64,000 nt of DNA from Ephemerocybe angulata. Its lineage: Eukaryota > Basidiomycota > Agaricomycetes > Agaricales > Psathyrellaceae. Within the stretch, counting starts at the first letter, position 1; each line of letters starts with the position of its first letter. The translations under genes and the position numbers were made by a program. The DNA lies in assembly GCA_013368325.1 (NCBI GenBank), contig JAACJK010000163.1, forward strand, positions 248,001-312,000, given 5' to 3'. This document shows, piece after piece, positions 1 through 11,509 of this stretch. The notes under the pieces were generated by a model that saw nothing but the letters and a program-made list of their open reading frames with translations, did not search any database and was not told the DNA's origin.

Positions 1-46
1 CTCTGATGACGTCCGCCAACGTCTTCCCGGCGTTTCCGACCAGTCA

Positions 47-1840
47 ATGTCGACCACAAGCATGTCGAAAGCTCTCAGAGTGCTTTCCCCTAGGCATAAC
101 AAGCCTAGCATGCCCTTTCTGAAGACTCGGTATCTGCAAACCACTGCATCGGGGAGGAAGGCACCCCCACTTGCCTTCGTTTTTGACATAGTAAGGAATC
201 TATACCTCAAAGAGTTTTCCTCACTGATCTTGACTCATCATGTATATGTGTAAAAGGACGGGGTATTGATTCGTGGTGCCCAAGTCCTACCGGAAGCAAA
301 GAAGGCGTTGAACATCCTCGCGGGGGAGAATCCTTTTCGAACGTGCGCCGCCTTCCCCCGCCTGATATTACATAGTGCTCACGTATCCTCACAAGTAAGA
401 TACCATTCCTGCTCGTGAGTACCATTCAATAGAACTTGGAGAAGGCCCTCTTACTGAGAGTAAGGCCTATAGCTCACAAACGGGGGCGGTGTGAGTGAAG
501 AGGCGAGATGTAAATCTCTTTCGGCGAAATTGGGGGTTGAGGTATTGTATGGCTTCTACGCCCCGTGCAATTCGAGGCTCACTCAACTTCCGTGAAGATT
601 GAGCACTCTCAATACATCCAGTCACATACGATATTGAAGAAACACGCCCGCCGCTTTGCCGACGAGCCTATCCTCGTTCTTGGAGGTAAACTCGATACGG
701 TTCGACGGGTCGCGGAAGGGTACGCTCTTCTCAGTCATGAATCCTTTATGAAAGCTCATCCTGACGGTCTAGATACGGATTCAAACGTGTATATACGACA
801 CTGGATGTTCTGGCATGGAACCCGTCGTAAGTGGAGGGATGCCGGCGACTCTGCCTAAACGCTAATTCCTTTGACAGAACTTGGCCGTTCCACCAACTGA
901 CCGAAGCCGAGAAAGAGAGCACAAAGGTATGGCTGACTCCCTACAGCACCAGAGTCGTAAGCCTGATTGCTTGATTCGCAGGCGGCCGATTTTTCAAAAT
1001 TACCCATCTCCGCCGTCTTTGTGTTTCATGATCCTCGCAATTGGGCTCTCGATGGTGAGTGCCGGTTTGACCATTTCACCAGGCGGAACACTAATCTTGC
1101 CACAGTGCAGATTCTTTCTGATATTCTGCAATCTGGCGGAATCATCGGAGGACCATGGGTACCAGTGGAAAAGCAACAGAAGCCGGTGGAGGTCACATTC
1201 TGCAATCCTGACTTGCTCTGGGGTTCGGACTTTCCTCGCCCGAGAATAGGTCAGGGTGGCTTCAAGGAAGCTTTCCAAGCAGTATTCAAAGCAAGTCGTT
1301 TTGTTTTTCACTCGCATCGGGTGTCCCATATTAACCGGCGCGCCCCAAGGCCATCACCGGGAAACAGTACCCCTATGTCCAGTACGGCAAACCGACAAAG
1401 GCCACTTACGACTTTACGAAGGAGGTCCTAGAGCAACGATTTAACGAGGAATACGGATCATCTTCCAAGCCCAGTAGCCTGTGAGTATCCCGTACTTTCG
1501 TGAAGGAAGTGACTCATTGGACATGTAGATACATGATCGGTGGTAAGCGCACGGTTGCTCCTGTCCAGAGTTACTCACACCTAAAACTTCATTCAACAGA
1601 TAATCCGGAATCCGGTAAGCTGTCTTTCAGTACCCTTATCCTTTAACATTACTTAAGAACCCACCAGACATTGCTGGTGCCAATGCTGCTCAGTGGAACT
1701 CCGTTTTAGTAAAAACTGGTGTCTATAACCCCGAGCAAGGGCCTCCCGCACATGCTCCGACCCATACAGCCAACGACGTGCTGGAAGCGGTCCAGTGGGC
1801 TGTCGAGAGGGAGTATTCTAAACATGCGCACTCGCAGTGA
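47..1840 (+). CDS. HAD-superfamily hydrolase, CECR5/HDHD5 type (mitochondrial)
   Basis: HAD-family subclass IIA hydrolase (TIGR01456/CECR5 group), a predicted phosphatase-like enzyme of unknown substrate. The first exon gives a basic, Ser/Thr-rich leader that looks like a mitochondrial presequence, then FVFDI; intron 191-256 splits the catalytic DxDG motif and the next exon resumes with DGVLIRG. Later exons carry NGGGVSEEARCKSL, YGFYAPCNSRLTQ, LVLGGKLDTVRRVAEGYA, FVFHDPRNWALD, GGPWVPVEKQQKPVEV and the C-terminal MIGDNPESDIAGANAA motif with the acidic metal-binding residues. The last exon ends EYSKHAHSQ. About 400 residues, normal for the family. ATGs at 47 and 62 are both in frame; I took the first. 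Several short introns are inferred. Family assignment is firm; substrate is unknown. Confidence 0.88.
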
Positions 1841-2140
1841 ACCCATTTATGATTATTTTGCCCCATCTACTGACAACCTACACCAATGATCAGAAGAAAA
1901 TGCATAGACTAGAGACAATGTGTAGACGATGCTTACGGACCACTTCTGAGCACGCTTCTAGGCTTTCTATCCCTGTCCCTACTTAATATTCTGTGGATCT
2001 CTGTGTCGTGCCAGTGCTTTACCGTGTGAAAGCAACTTGATCGGCACAACACGACTCCCGAGTTGCAAAGTTGAGAGTTACACACAACCACATCAATCTT
2101 TACGCTGCGTCGCGAGATTCCGGACAAGAGGGGTACATGG
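1841..2140. other. Intergenic, no gene seen
   Basis: Stretch between two plus-strand genes, holding the 3' end of the hydrolase and the promoter of the next gene. I see no conserved coding pattern. Confidence 0.6.
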
Positions 2141-3327
2141 ATGTTGCCAGCACCAGTCTCTGGAGAGAGGCGAAAAACGTTCAGAAGATCTGTTTCGCCT
2201 AAACGGCGATTCTTGGACACCTTGCTCACCCGGTCGCGTGCCACAAACCTTGCCGTCGGTCTTCTGGCTGCCGTTTGTGTGGTCTCCCTCGTGTCAAATC
2301 TTCGCTTCTACCTCTCTGGCTCATCACCAAAAGGCTACCAGCTCTCGTCCGCCACAGGATTGCTTTCCACTATCAACCGACCCAGCAAACTTTCCAGCCT
2401 CGATCACCTGATTGTAGTGCCCTGCCATGCTATCTGGAAAGGTGTAGACGCAGCCTCAAGGCTGGACGAAAATGACTGGGTCCTTGAACCCTATCAACGA
2501 GGCTCAAAGCGTATAGCTGCGTTCTACGACCACATCTTGCACGGGTAACTTATTTTCATTCACCTCTGTTCTAGACCAAGTCACTTAAATGGTCCCCTCT
2601 CTCCTCAGAGCGAACCTTGCGGGAAATGATACACGAGCGCTCTTGGTATTCTCTGGGTATGTTCTTGCGCCAGTCTCCTCGGTATGATCCTAACTGATCG
2701 CTAATAGAGGACAAACTCGCCCGACCTCACCTTCCACAGAGGCAGAGTCATACTACCGCCTAGCATTGAGCGCGAAGCTCTTGGATCAACCCAAATCGGA
2801 TCCAATTTTTGACCGCACCACCACCGAAAACTATGCTCTAGATTCGTACCAAAACCTGCTGTTCTCCATCGCCCGATTTCGTGAATTCACCGGCCGCATA
2901 CCAAAACGCATCACAGTTGTTGGGTACGGGTTCAAGAAAGCGCGCTTCACGGATCTTCATAGAAAGGCTATTCGATGGCCACGGAACCGGTTCTACTACA
3001 TTGGGGTCGATCCAGAGGATGAGCAACACAGCTTAATTGCTCAGGAGGGAGAGGTAAGTTTTCTGTTCTACGCCTTTTGGCTGATGATTGATTGGTTTTG
3101 ATTTCGGCTTGCAGCGTGTAAATGGATACCTTCCTTATTCAACGGATCTCTACGGATGCCGCTCGTTCCTCCTGTCGAAGAGACAACAGAGAAACCCTTT
3201 CTATCGGTTCCACTCATACTATGTGTCGTTCCCAGAACTGGGTCCCCTTCTTGACTGGTGTCCAGATAATCGCGAGCGAGATACGACCCTGTTTTTGGGA
3301 CCCCTGCCTTGGGATCATTTGGGTTAA
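2141..3327 (+). CDS. DUF218-like membrane-anchored protein
   Basis: The N-terminus is basic (RRKTFRRSVSPKRRF) and is followed by one hydrophobic segment near residues 38-58 (AVGLLAAVCVVSLVSNL), suggesting a type II membrane anchor. The lumenal/soluble part carries LDHLIVVPCHAIWKG, then LLVFSGGQTRP across an intron, then EAESYYRLALS, ENYALDSYQNLLFSIARFRE and ITVVGYGFKKARFTDLH. This is the order seen in fungal DUF218-type proteins, for which I know no established reaction. The last exon ends LFLGPLPWDHLG. About 350 residues, with introns near 2547-2610, 2657-2707 and 3053-3115. Start is the first in-frame ATG of a continuous exon. Confidence 0.75.
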
Positions 3328-3454
3328 AATCCAGGAGATCTAGGGTGTCCGACGCTTATCACTCATCTCGAATGGACCGAGCTAGGACGGACGAAATTTG
3401 TACAATGCTTCATTCATGGTATCTAACTAGACGCTCGATATAGAGATTACAACT

Positions 3455-5427
3455 TTAGATCTTGGCAGCGGCTGTGGCAATGTTCTGTAGGTATACGGAC
3501 ATTCTACTAGACTTTTGCAGAGGTGGCGTATCGACGCTCCAATGGGAACTGATTGGGGGAATCCACACCCCTTCACGATCGCTGTACATGCTAGCAAAGC
3601 TATCGCGATTGTTGCTGAGATTTAGCTCTGGGGGTCGGCGAGATTCCTTGCGGCCGGGAGGTGTGTGGATCGTGGTGGGTTCCGAAATGAATGTGACCAT
3701 CTTAGAGACTCCCTTCTCTGCCCGGTCTTCCGACCTTCGAAAAGAGTCGTCGCCTTCGTCGGAGTCCATTGTGGGACGCGAGCTTGGGACCAGGTACCAG
3801 TTCCCGATCCGCATTGATGACAGGGGGAGGATTCGGCGAGTCGTGGTGAACAGGAAGACATTGACGAACCCTGAAAGCATGTAGATTGACACGCTAAGAT
3901 GGGGTGACTTCAGGTTAGCTCCCGTCCCGAAGGTGCAGGATGTGACAATACAAACCTAAAAATTGTCAACTCGAAGGGCACAGCTTTGCCGGACCAGGCG
4001 ATGAACCGCGTAATGGCAAGAGGAAAGATTAGGATTGAATAGGCGAGCTGTGGCGGTTTGTGAATTTGCCAAGATTAGAATAGAAAGTGCTATGGAGCAG
4101 AATAGAACTGACCGGGAATCTATGAAAACATGAGTTGATGGTCACACTTAAAATAAGGGTACTCACAGCAGCATCTGTTTAGCCACAAGCATGGTTCTGT
4201 TATTGGAGAAGTACTTGTCACCAGAGTTACCGACACGGCGAAACGAGAGCTTCCAGCCGTTTCCGACGATGTTACCCCGCAGACGCAGGAAGGTCATGAC
4301 ATATAGGATGGTACTCAGTAGGGCGCTCGATAGCATCTTTTAGGGCATTAGCTGGGTCTATACTTGGCATGAAGGGGAAGTTACTCACAATCATATAGCC
4401 CAACCTGTACGGTATTAAAATAGGTGAACAATGCAGGTTGCAAAGTGAAATGAGGACCTACGTGACCAATTGGACTTCGTATTCCGGAGATATCCAGCAC
4501 CCCACGCCGTTGACGTTGTCTAATTGTTTGAGGTTTAGCAATTAGCACTGGGCGCCGGACTGCCATTGGAGGCTTCGACTCACAGAACGGCCCTCGAGTC
4601 TTGTCTGCGTTGGCCACAGCTGTACCAGCACCAACGATGATGCCAGTGAAGATCCAGCCACCAGAAAGGACAATCCACATGGCGTATCTTTTGGGGTCAA
4701 GCTCGAGAAAGAGATGAGTGAACGTGTTGGCTGCCATAACCTAAACAATGTCAAGGAAATTAAGAAGGGAACTCAGGTAACATGTCAAATTGAACCCACA
4801 AATGTCCAGACTGCAGCGCCGACGTCTGCAATATGCTTCAGGGCGCCTAATCAGTTTCAATTAGCCGCGTGACCTGCAATGATGGAAAGGCCGAGGCTAG
4901 TCAGACTTTACATGCCTTGTGCATCGCAGAAATTGCCAGGGAAGATCGCATTGTATTTGAGCCAATGAGAGTTCATGACCGAGGCGATAGCTTCAAATGG
5001 TGGTCAGCTAAATGCGCGCAAGCTACAGAGGTTAACCTCACATTGAAGGAGCCAGCATAGCATCAGCGAAATGAAGTATGCAGCGGCATGGGTCCTGACA
5101 AATAGGAACCGATCGATTGAGCGCCTTGTATTGAACGCAGACAACTACGGGCAGGTAGGTGAGGGGGCCATGTATATGCAGGCGTGGCATGAACACGTAC
5201 GGAGATAGCCACGAGCAAGGTCAGGACCGCAATGAAGGAGAGGAGCGATGCGACGAGAACGATCTATATCAATAAGTAGGAGAAATACACACGGGAGGCA
5301 CATAGTCAGTCCCCTCTCTTTCAGTGGAATGACCAAGTGGCAAGGAAGTAGAACTGACCGAGACGCCGGTAGACTGTTGAGTTGTGTATTCCATTATGAA
5401 CTGCTGAACAGGAACGTTGGAGGGCAT
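3455..5427 (-). CDS. Seven-transmembrane GPCR, fungal Git3/cAMP-receptor-like
   Basis: Minus-strand receptor-like membrane protein with about eight short introns. Start ATG at 5427 begins MPSNVPVQQFIMEYTT. TM1 is IVLVASLLSFIAVLTLLVAIS; TM2 follows in HAAAYFISLMLCWLLQ. The family landmarks are NFCDAQG before TM3, then ALKHIADVGAAVWTFV, an extracellular loop GPFYNVNGVGCWISPEY with the conserved Cys, a cytoplasmic LRGNIVGNGWKLSF segment, and TM7 with SGFVNVFLFTTTRRILP. The tail of about 110 residues is Ser/Asp/Glu-rich (MDSDEGDDSFRRSEDRAEKG), a likely phosphorylated cytosolic domain. The intron at 4847-4915 appears to be GC-AG. The ligand cannot be told from sequence. A different 7TM gene lies directly upstream in the same orientation. 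Confidence 0.78.
4847..4915 (-). other. Probable GC-AG intron in the GPCR gene
   Basis: On the minus strand the exon ends CACAAG, the intron starts GCATGT and ends GATTAG, with a branch-like CTAAT near the 3' end. Splicing here joins CAA-G to GC-GCC and reads QGALKHIADVG, which fits the receptor family. No GT donor nearby keeps this frame. Confidence 0.6.
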
Positions 5428-5799
5428 TATATGAAGCTTGAGATCTGGACTTGAGAGGAGCCTGCCTCGAATATTGGCTGACAATCCGTGTAAGGCCCGG
5501 CCTCTAGGATGGATCGTAATGCAGCAACTCGACGTCAACGTCGGGGACCGGCTGGTGGTTAATCAATAACCTAGAGGGTCCAAGTCCACCTAGGCGGTCC
5601 TGGCGGTGGTTGCTCATCATGCTCGTGGGATAGCAAACACAGCATGTTGATATGATGGGCGCTGGGCGTCAAACCCGGGGCGGAGTCTTAGTGTGGGGCT
5701 CAGAGCAAAGTCAGTCCAACCACCTGGAGCAACGCTGCTGTTTTAATCCCGTATCTATAAGTATGCTATGGAGATATTGCTACAATTCCGATGCATGAA
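5428..5799. other. Intergenic, promoter of GPCR gene
   Basis: Lies upstream of the GPCR start and downstream of the next minus-strand gene. No coding pattern recognised. Confidence 0.5.
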
Positions 5800-7838
5800 T
5801 TATGCATCGCCTATATGTACTCGTGAAGATATCTCGTTCCGGCTCCGTCGTGATGTATAGTCCTCCAATTCATAACCCCTGTTATGTCGATTACGCCGTA
5901 CTGTCCGTTCAACCCTGACCTGCACTCCGACGTCCTCAGGGAACACAACCTGTTGGGTAGCTGGATTAGACGGCTCGACCTCAAATGTCGGCCTGGAATA
6001 ATCGAAAGGAACCCCGTGCTTGCGGTCGAATTGAGCTCGGACAACTCGGCTAACGTCTCGAGCAGTACCAATATTTTGGCTGAGAGTGACAGCTTCCGCA
6101 TAGCTTCCTTCTTGCCTCTCTCTTGAGGCATCTGAAACGAAAGGAACAGAGTAAATGGGTGCCATGGGTATAATCAACGAAGCGCCGGGATATCACGTAC
6201 CATAGAGATGGACGAGGAGCCTCTGCGACATGATCCAAGATACGCAGTAGCCCAGGGACGACCTATCGAGATACTGAGATGAAGATCCACGGAAAGGTCG
6301 AGAAACCATGCGCACCCAGCAGTCTATTCAATAGAGCACAGTTCATCAGTCATTGTCAGAGAAACGGGACAGGGAAGTGGGCCATACCTGAACCTCTGAT
6401 GTCGCTTTGTACAGCACGAGATTCAACACATTGGTGCCTGTAGACCCAACCCCTTAGTCCACTTTAAAGCGTGTTAAAAAAGAGAGGTTTCACCAGTCAG
6501 CACAAGTAGATACCCCAGCCCGTCATACATCATCCTAAGAACCAATTAGTCAAATTGGATATGAGCGATTCGTGCTTAACCGACATTCGTGTCACTTTCG
6601 CCATCCTATTCGATAAGCGTGTCAACTACGGTCCGACGAGAAGAAACGCCCTGCAACTTGAATGTTAACGTACACTGTGTTTTTCATCACGAGCTTGAAC
6701 TTGAGTAAATAGAATATCGAAATCGCGGTGATGCCAATATCGTAGATCATCGAAATGGCGTAGAAGATCCATGCGCCTAGTTCAAGTTGATGGGCTTCGT
6801 TGAAAGCACGGCAGCTACACGTGCGGAAAAGTTAAGATTGCTCAACCCCCACGAGAGAACCGTTTGGACACTTACTTTCCCTGCCATTAATGGAGCTGAT
6901 CAGCAGGAAGCTCAGAACCACCTTGAGGGCACTCACGTGTGGAAGACGATCGAGGAGCGCTACATGAGGGCTTCTTGTCAATCATTGGATGTCAGATCTG
7001 TAGTTGAACGTACGGCTTCTCTGGTACAGGGTTGTAACCCACTGGAGCTGTTGGGCGCATCAGGTTGCAATCACCCCGTTCACAACGACGAAGACTCACC
7101 ACGGTGGCGGCGAAGTACACACCCAATAGAACCCACCCGACTCGTTTCGACCTGCGAGAGAGGTTGAAAGCACTAATGAGGTGGCCATTCACATGATAAG
7201 CTCGCTTCGTCACTCCAAGCCATGGAGAATTCTCACCGTACTCCAAGAATGGCCTGAGAGACCATCGCCTGCAACACTGAGAACCCGCGTGTTCAGGGAC
7301 AGGGCTCCACGAGACATGGAGCTAGGAGGCACACCTTTGAATATCGGAGGTAGAAGGTAAAACCGACCACAGGTCTCTATCGTGAACTTGCTGTAAAAGA
7401 AGCCGGCCTAAGGCACTAGGTCAATTTCGCAAGCTCGACGCTAGTGCAGAGCATGTTACATTGCTTATCGTTAGCGTCAATATGCTGATGAATCTGCACG
7501 AGCGAACTCGTTGAGTATGTTAATCTCAAGAGAACTGGAGACCGCCGTACCGAATCAAGATGAATAGGAGAACGGATATGCTGTTGACGAACAGGTAAGC
7601 TGAAGCTTTCCATTGAATAGTAAAAGGGGCTGCGAACCTGAAGCGCCGGTGCTCCCAATGCTCCTTGTAGAACTTGTAAGCAGTCGGAGCGGTTTCCAAG
7701 TAGCTACCACGGGTCCATTAGCATTATCCTCTACATTATCCTCTGAGCAGAACCCGCTCACTCATATAGCGCGATCGCAAGGGAAGAGATTCGCATATAG
7801 GCAGCCACAAGGAACGCCGAGTCAGAGTTTGCAGCCAT
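5800..7838 (-). CDS. Seven-helix membrane protein, DUF6533-like
   Basis: Minus-strand multi-exon gene. The ATG at 7838 starts MAANSDSAFLVAAYMRISSLAIALYE, a first helix, spliced to SYLETAPTAYKFYKEHWEHRRFR, the loop typical of basidiomycete DUF6533-type 7TM proteins. Further exons give a helix with LLGVYFAATV, then LGAWIFYAISMIYDIGITAI, RMMYDGLGYLLVLTG, TNVLNLVLYKATSEVQ and SSLGYCVSWIMSQRLLVHLYD. The cytosolic tail of about 120 residues is charged (RVERTVRRNRHNRGYELEDY) and ends SSRVHIGDA. The family is very expanded in mushrooms; its function is not established. Intron positions are approximate in 6800-7700. The first exon was chosen because it restores the conserved LYE...LPxxYKFYK order. Confidence 0.68.
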
Positions 7839-9414
7839 CGCTCATCAGGACCCCGCAGGAAACGGGAGAGTGAGGGGGAGAACTGTGAGAGAAGTGGGAG
7901 GGCCGAGGAGGACGCCAGCGCAGGGTGGGGGCTCTTCAACACCTGCAACGATAGCGCCAGTCAACGCCGGTCCAGAGAGTAGTAAGCAAAGATGGGTGGG
8001 ATTCCTTGTTGCCAACCCGCGCTGAACCAAAGCCTGTGGAAAACACCTACCCACTGCCTACGCCACAAAGGCGCCTAATGAACGCGAAGGGAATCGAAGA
8101 GCTATGGTCATCGTCTATACAGGGCAAGAAACTGTTTGACACGGCTGGGCTCTTAGATCGGGTACAGTTGAAAACACGAGAATAATCGTTCTGATAGTTA
8201 ATCAATACCTTGTATCAGCCTTAGCATGTGGTCGTTAGATTTTTACATGGGTTCTGGGTGGGATGTTTGAGATCAAGGCTCGAGTCGCACGCGGCTGCTG
8301 TCCTATAGCTGTGTCGTCGAAAGGCCTTTTATGGTACTGTTTGCAGTCCGTGTGTTGAGGTAATGGTTGAAGACCGTTATTGGCGGCAATCCAAGCGCTG
8401 GATGTCTTATTATTACCCGTTTTCCTATCACCATTGAGTTTTTGGGTGGCCCTGGGTGAGTAAACCGCGATCGTTCTCCAATTCGTTTGCCCAGCCCCCA
8501 GTGAGTGACTGGCCGGGTGACGTTAAGACGGGACTGGCGATTGTGTGAGCTTTGACATTAATTTGGTGCATTGCAGGCATCAAGACACCTGTAACCTGTA
8601 GATCGTCACTTCAAGTATGAGAATGGTGCAAACCTCATAAAGACTTGTTAGTACAGCTGCGTCTTAGAGGTAAATTTGAAAGCTGTCTCGTCCGATTCCG
8701 TGCCAGGCGCCAAGATGTAGTTTGTGCGCCCTGTGACATCGCTGTATATCTGAAGCCGCGATAGTCATCAACGTTCCCATGCACTTCGTCATCAGAATAC
8801 ATACTCGGCTTGCTCGCAGCAAGCAGTTAGCGGATCTTTAACATGAAGTAAATGATACGGGCCTGCGCATGTAAGTATAACTCTCGTATTCATATGTCTG
8901 TAGGGCGAGAGGCGTTCATTTCGCACTTCTGATTGCTCGATACAGTTCCCTGCAGATTCCTCGATCGGGGCCTCGAGGAGGGGCATCATGAAGGAGGGGC
9001 CACAGAAGGCCCAAATAATAGCTTCTGGATCACCGCTTCCATTTCGCTACAGATCGCCGAGTCAGACCGGTCGCCCAAGACTAGAACACATACCGTCACC
9101 CTCGGTTTCAACCCACCTCAGCGAGAAGAACGAGCTTGACGTTAGCAGCTGACAACGCGTTCCGCCGCTCCCCCGAACCTCGCATCAACCTGCATCTGGG
9201 CACCAATAATGAGACTTAGTATAGGTGTGGAGTAAGGTTGCCAACATGGCGTGGAGATAATATTACTAGGCGGAAGTAAGGTAGATGGGGTGATATGCCA
9301 GTATCCGGAAAGTCGAGAATGATGCGAATCTATGTACGGGGAAACAGAGCGATAATGGGAGCAGCGATAAATGTCCTATCTACAACTAGGAGATTGAGCT
9401 AAGGTATATGACAA
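7839..9414. other. Gene-poor intergenic region
   Basis: About 1.6 kb between the 5' end of the 7TM gene and the 3' end of the zinc-cluster regulator. Small open frames occur (minus strand 8792-8989, plus strand 8933-9139), but none looks like a known family and none has a convincing exon structure. The right side may hold the regulator's 3' UTR. Confidence 0.5.
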
Positions 9415-10834
9415 TTACGCACGGTTTGCTGCTGCAATCGTATGCAGTTGCAAGATGTTTGTCCAGGTGAGTTGCCTCCGGCGACGCTCAGCGTCTGTGA
9501 TCTGCACAGGGGGTTCTGGATCTGAGAGTCCAAGGTCTTGAGCCATCGTGACAGCGTTGTGAGTGAAGTGTCGGAAGTCTGGATACCAACAATCAGTACA
9601 CTGTATGGGAGTGGCGGCAGTCACACATACTCGGATGTCTATTATTCTTGTACTCCGACCAGGCAATGAGCATGATGGCGTGCAGCGTTTCCATCGACGG
9701 GGGTGTGGCCACCTGGGTCTGTGAATCTGGTCAGCCTCTGAGCTCAGTTGCTTTGCTGTACTCAGACACACACCTTTGCCATTTCCAGATAAGCCTCCGC
9801 GACATTGTGAAGACCCCGAATTGTAAGTTCAGGTACATTAGAATATCTGACCAGTTCGATGAGATGGCGTTATGAAGGGCACTTGCTGAGACTAACCTGG
9901 AAGCCATAGCAGCCACAACATTAGCAATGGCGGGTGGCAGGCGGTTCTCCCATGCATCGTTCATTAATTGTTCGTAGGTTAAGAAAGGGAACTCATTGCC
10001 AAGATTGTTCTCAAAGAAAGCCTGGACGAATTGATGAATTAGGGAGGGATGAGGATAATGTGGCCGGTCGGGATCGAAGAGCTGAACATGGCGGTAATCG
10101 GCTTGCGTTGGCGGTCTGGAATTAAGAGGTTGGTGGAGTGCAGGTGCGGGAGAGCCCGCATAATTAGAGTATCCGTAAGAGTTGTTGCGACTGTGGAATG
10201 ATGAAATAGAGGAATTTGCGCTATGCCTAACGGGGGAGGTTGAGCTCTGGAAAGCAGGGCAATCGCGATAAAACATACCGGTAATTAGGGTCCCCTCTAC
10301 GCGGGTCGGAGGGGTAAGGATAGCGACCGTTCGCCTCGCCCTCGGGGGAGACGAGACCGCTGGCTTTCGGCGAATGGGAGTTGGAGCGCAGGGCAGCATT
10401 AGACAGGGAGGGGCTGGATGAGCTGGAAGCCACCGAGAACGCATCTAGCGCGGGATTCGAGTCGTGTCTGGATTCACAGGTGGATGAGTCGCGAGCCCGG
10501 GGCATCGGGTGAGGCGCGTACCTATGGTCGGCGCCGTAGGCAGGGGCATTGACACTGGGCCCAGCGATTGCCCTGCTCCGCTCCGCAAAATAGCGCTCGC
10601 GATCCTTGAATCGGCAGGGGATCTTTGCAGCCTTGCAGGCCTCGCATTTTGTCTCTGGCGACGGCTGGAGACACTTTATTTTCTTAAGACGACTGGTGGG
10701 GGTGAGAGGGGGCTGTTAAGGGTGTGTAAAAAAGAGACATACCAGTTGTCGCAGGAGGTGACGAGCCTGGGCCGCTTCTTGTGGCCAGTGTTGTGCTGGG
10801 GCGACTCTATGATGAACTGAAAAGTATCTTCCAT
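9415..10834 (-). CDS. Zn2Cys6 transcription factor with short fungal-specific TF domain
   Basis: ATG at 10834 opens MEDTFQFIIESPQHN, then KKRPRLVTSCDNC, an intron, and RLKKIKCLQPSPETKCEACKAAKIPCRFKDRERYF. This gives the six cysteines of a Zn2Cys6 DNA-binding cluster at about residues 28-57. A Ser/Pro-rich linker follows, then DPDRPHYPHPSLIHQFVQAFFENNLGNEFPFLTYEQL, LPPAIANVVAAMASR, ELTIRGLHNVAEAYLEMAK, LHAIMLIAWSEYKNNRHP and AVTMAQDLGLSDPEPP, the start of a fungal_trans-type middle region. The frame stops after LTWTNILQLHTIAAANRA, so the protein is about 390 residues and shorter than most zinc-cluster factors. A donor-like GTGCGT just before the stop leaves room for a further exon, so the 3' end is less certain. 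Confidence 0.82.
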
Positions 10835-11139
10835 GGCGGGAGGAGGCAACGGTGGACGGAAAAAAGAGAGGCTTTTATGATAGGACAGAGCGTGTCATTC
10901 GGCCAGAGTGACCTCCAGAAGAGCAAAGCCAGAGTGACGGGAGTCACGATCTCGTATCGAGATCCGCCCAATCAGGAAGCATCCATGACAAATCTTCACA
11001 CTGCTTTTTTCTGTCCGATTTATTTATTTCTGAAACGCGTCACCCCGCTGACAAACGGTCCAATCGTGATCCAAAGTCTAATCACACGTGGCCTGCATGC
11101 GTCTCATCACCGCGGGTTCCTCGTTTTGCCAGTTCGGCC
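10835..11139. promoter_or_regulatory. Divergent intergenic region
   Basis: About 300 bp between the minus-strand zinc-cluster gene and the putative small plus-strand gene. It contains small palindromes such as GTGACGGGAGTCAC and CTCGTATCGAG (about 10935-10965), possible regulator sites. No factor can be named. Confidence 0.35.
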
Positions 11140-11474
11140 ATGTCTCCCCGGGCTCCGGCTGGCCGGCTCTCCACGGGCTTCGTGGAATTCTCGCAGCCGC
11201 CCGCTTATCCGTTCACACCCTTGGTTGATCATGTCAAGAGATCTGCACAAACTCTACACCATGCCCACCATCGCCTGCGCAACGCTGCCGACCGGTCCAG
11301 CTCCTGAGATAAGGCCGTGAGGCCCGTGACCTCATCGAGGCGCATGCAGCCCTGATTTATATCCGCCAACACCGTGCCAATTTGCCGCCCCGACAGCCCT
11401 CGATGTCCCCATCCGACTCTCGTCCTGGCGACCTGGGGTTATCGCCATCCAAAGCGGACCCTTGTCCTTATTAG
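11140..11474 (+). CDS. Putative small protein of unknown function
   Basis: The ATG at 11140 opens a frame with coding-like codon use (mostly C/G third bases): MSPRAPAGRLSTGFVEFSQP continuing to AQTLHHAHHRLRNAADR, then TGA at 11305. In another frame, from 11322, a second coding-like stretch reads ARDLIEAHAALIYIRQHRAN and ends SKADPCPY before TAG at 11472. Removing a weak GTCAAG...GTGAG intron (11233-11321, 89 nt) joins them into 81 residues. A frameshift or another splice is possible. It has no hydrophobic segment and looks helical and His/Arg-rich. It ends 35 bp from the stop of the convergent transporter gene, the kind of spacing seen elsewhere here. I recognise no family. Confidence 0.35.
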
Positions 11475-11509
11475 TCGCGGGGCGGAGGCGGAGGCGCCCA
11501 TCGGGTCGT

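Noticed and set aside
8792..9300. Possible extra minus-strand exons downstream of the zinc-cluster gene
   Set aside because: Open stretches can be chained with weak splice sites, but no conserved sequence results.
10781..11320. 179-codon plus-strand open frame
   Set aside because: Does not begin with ATG, runs through the first exon of the zinc-cluster gene and its promoter, and lacks coding-like composition; the frame beginning at 11140 looks better.
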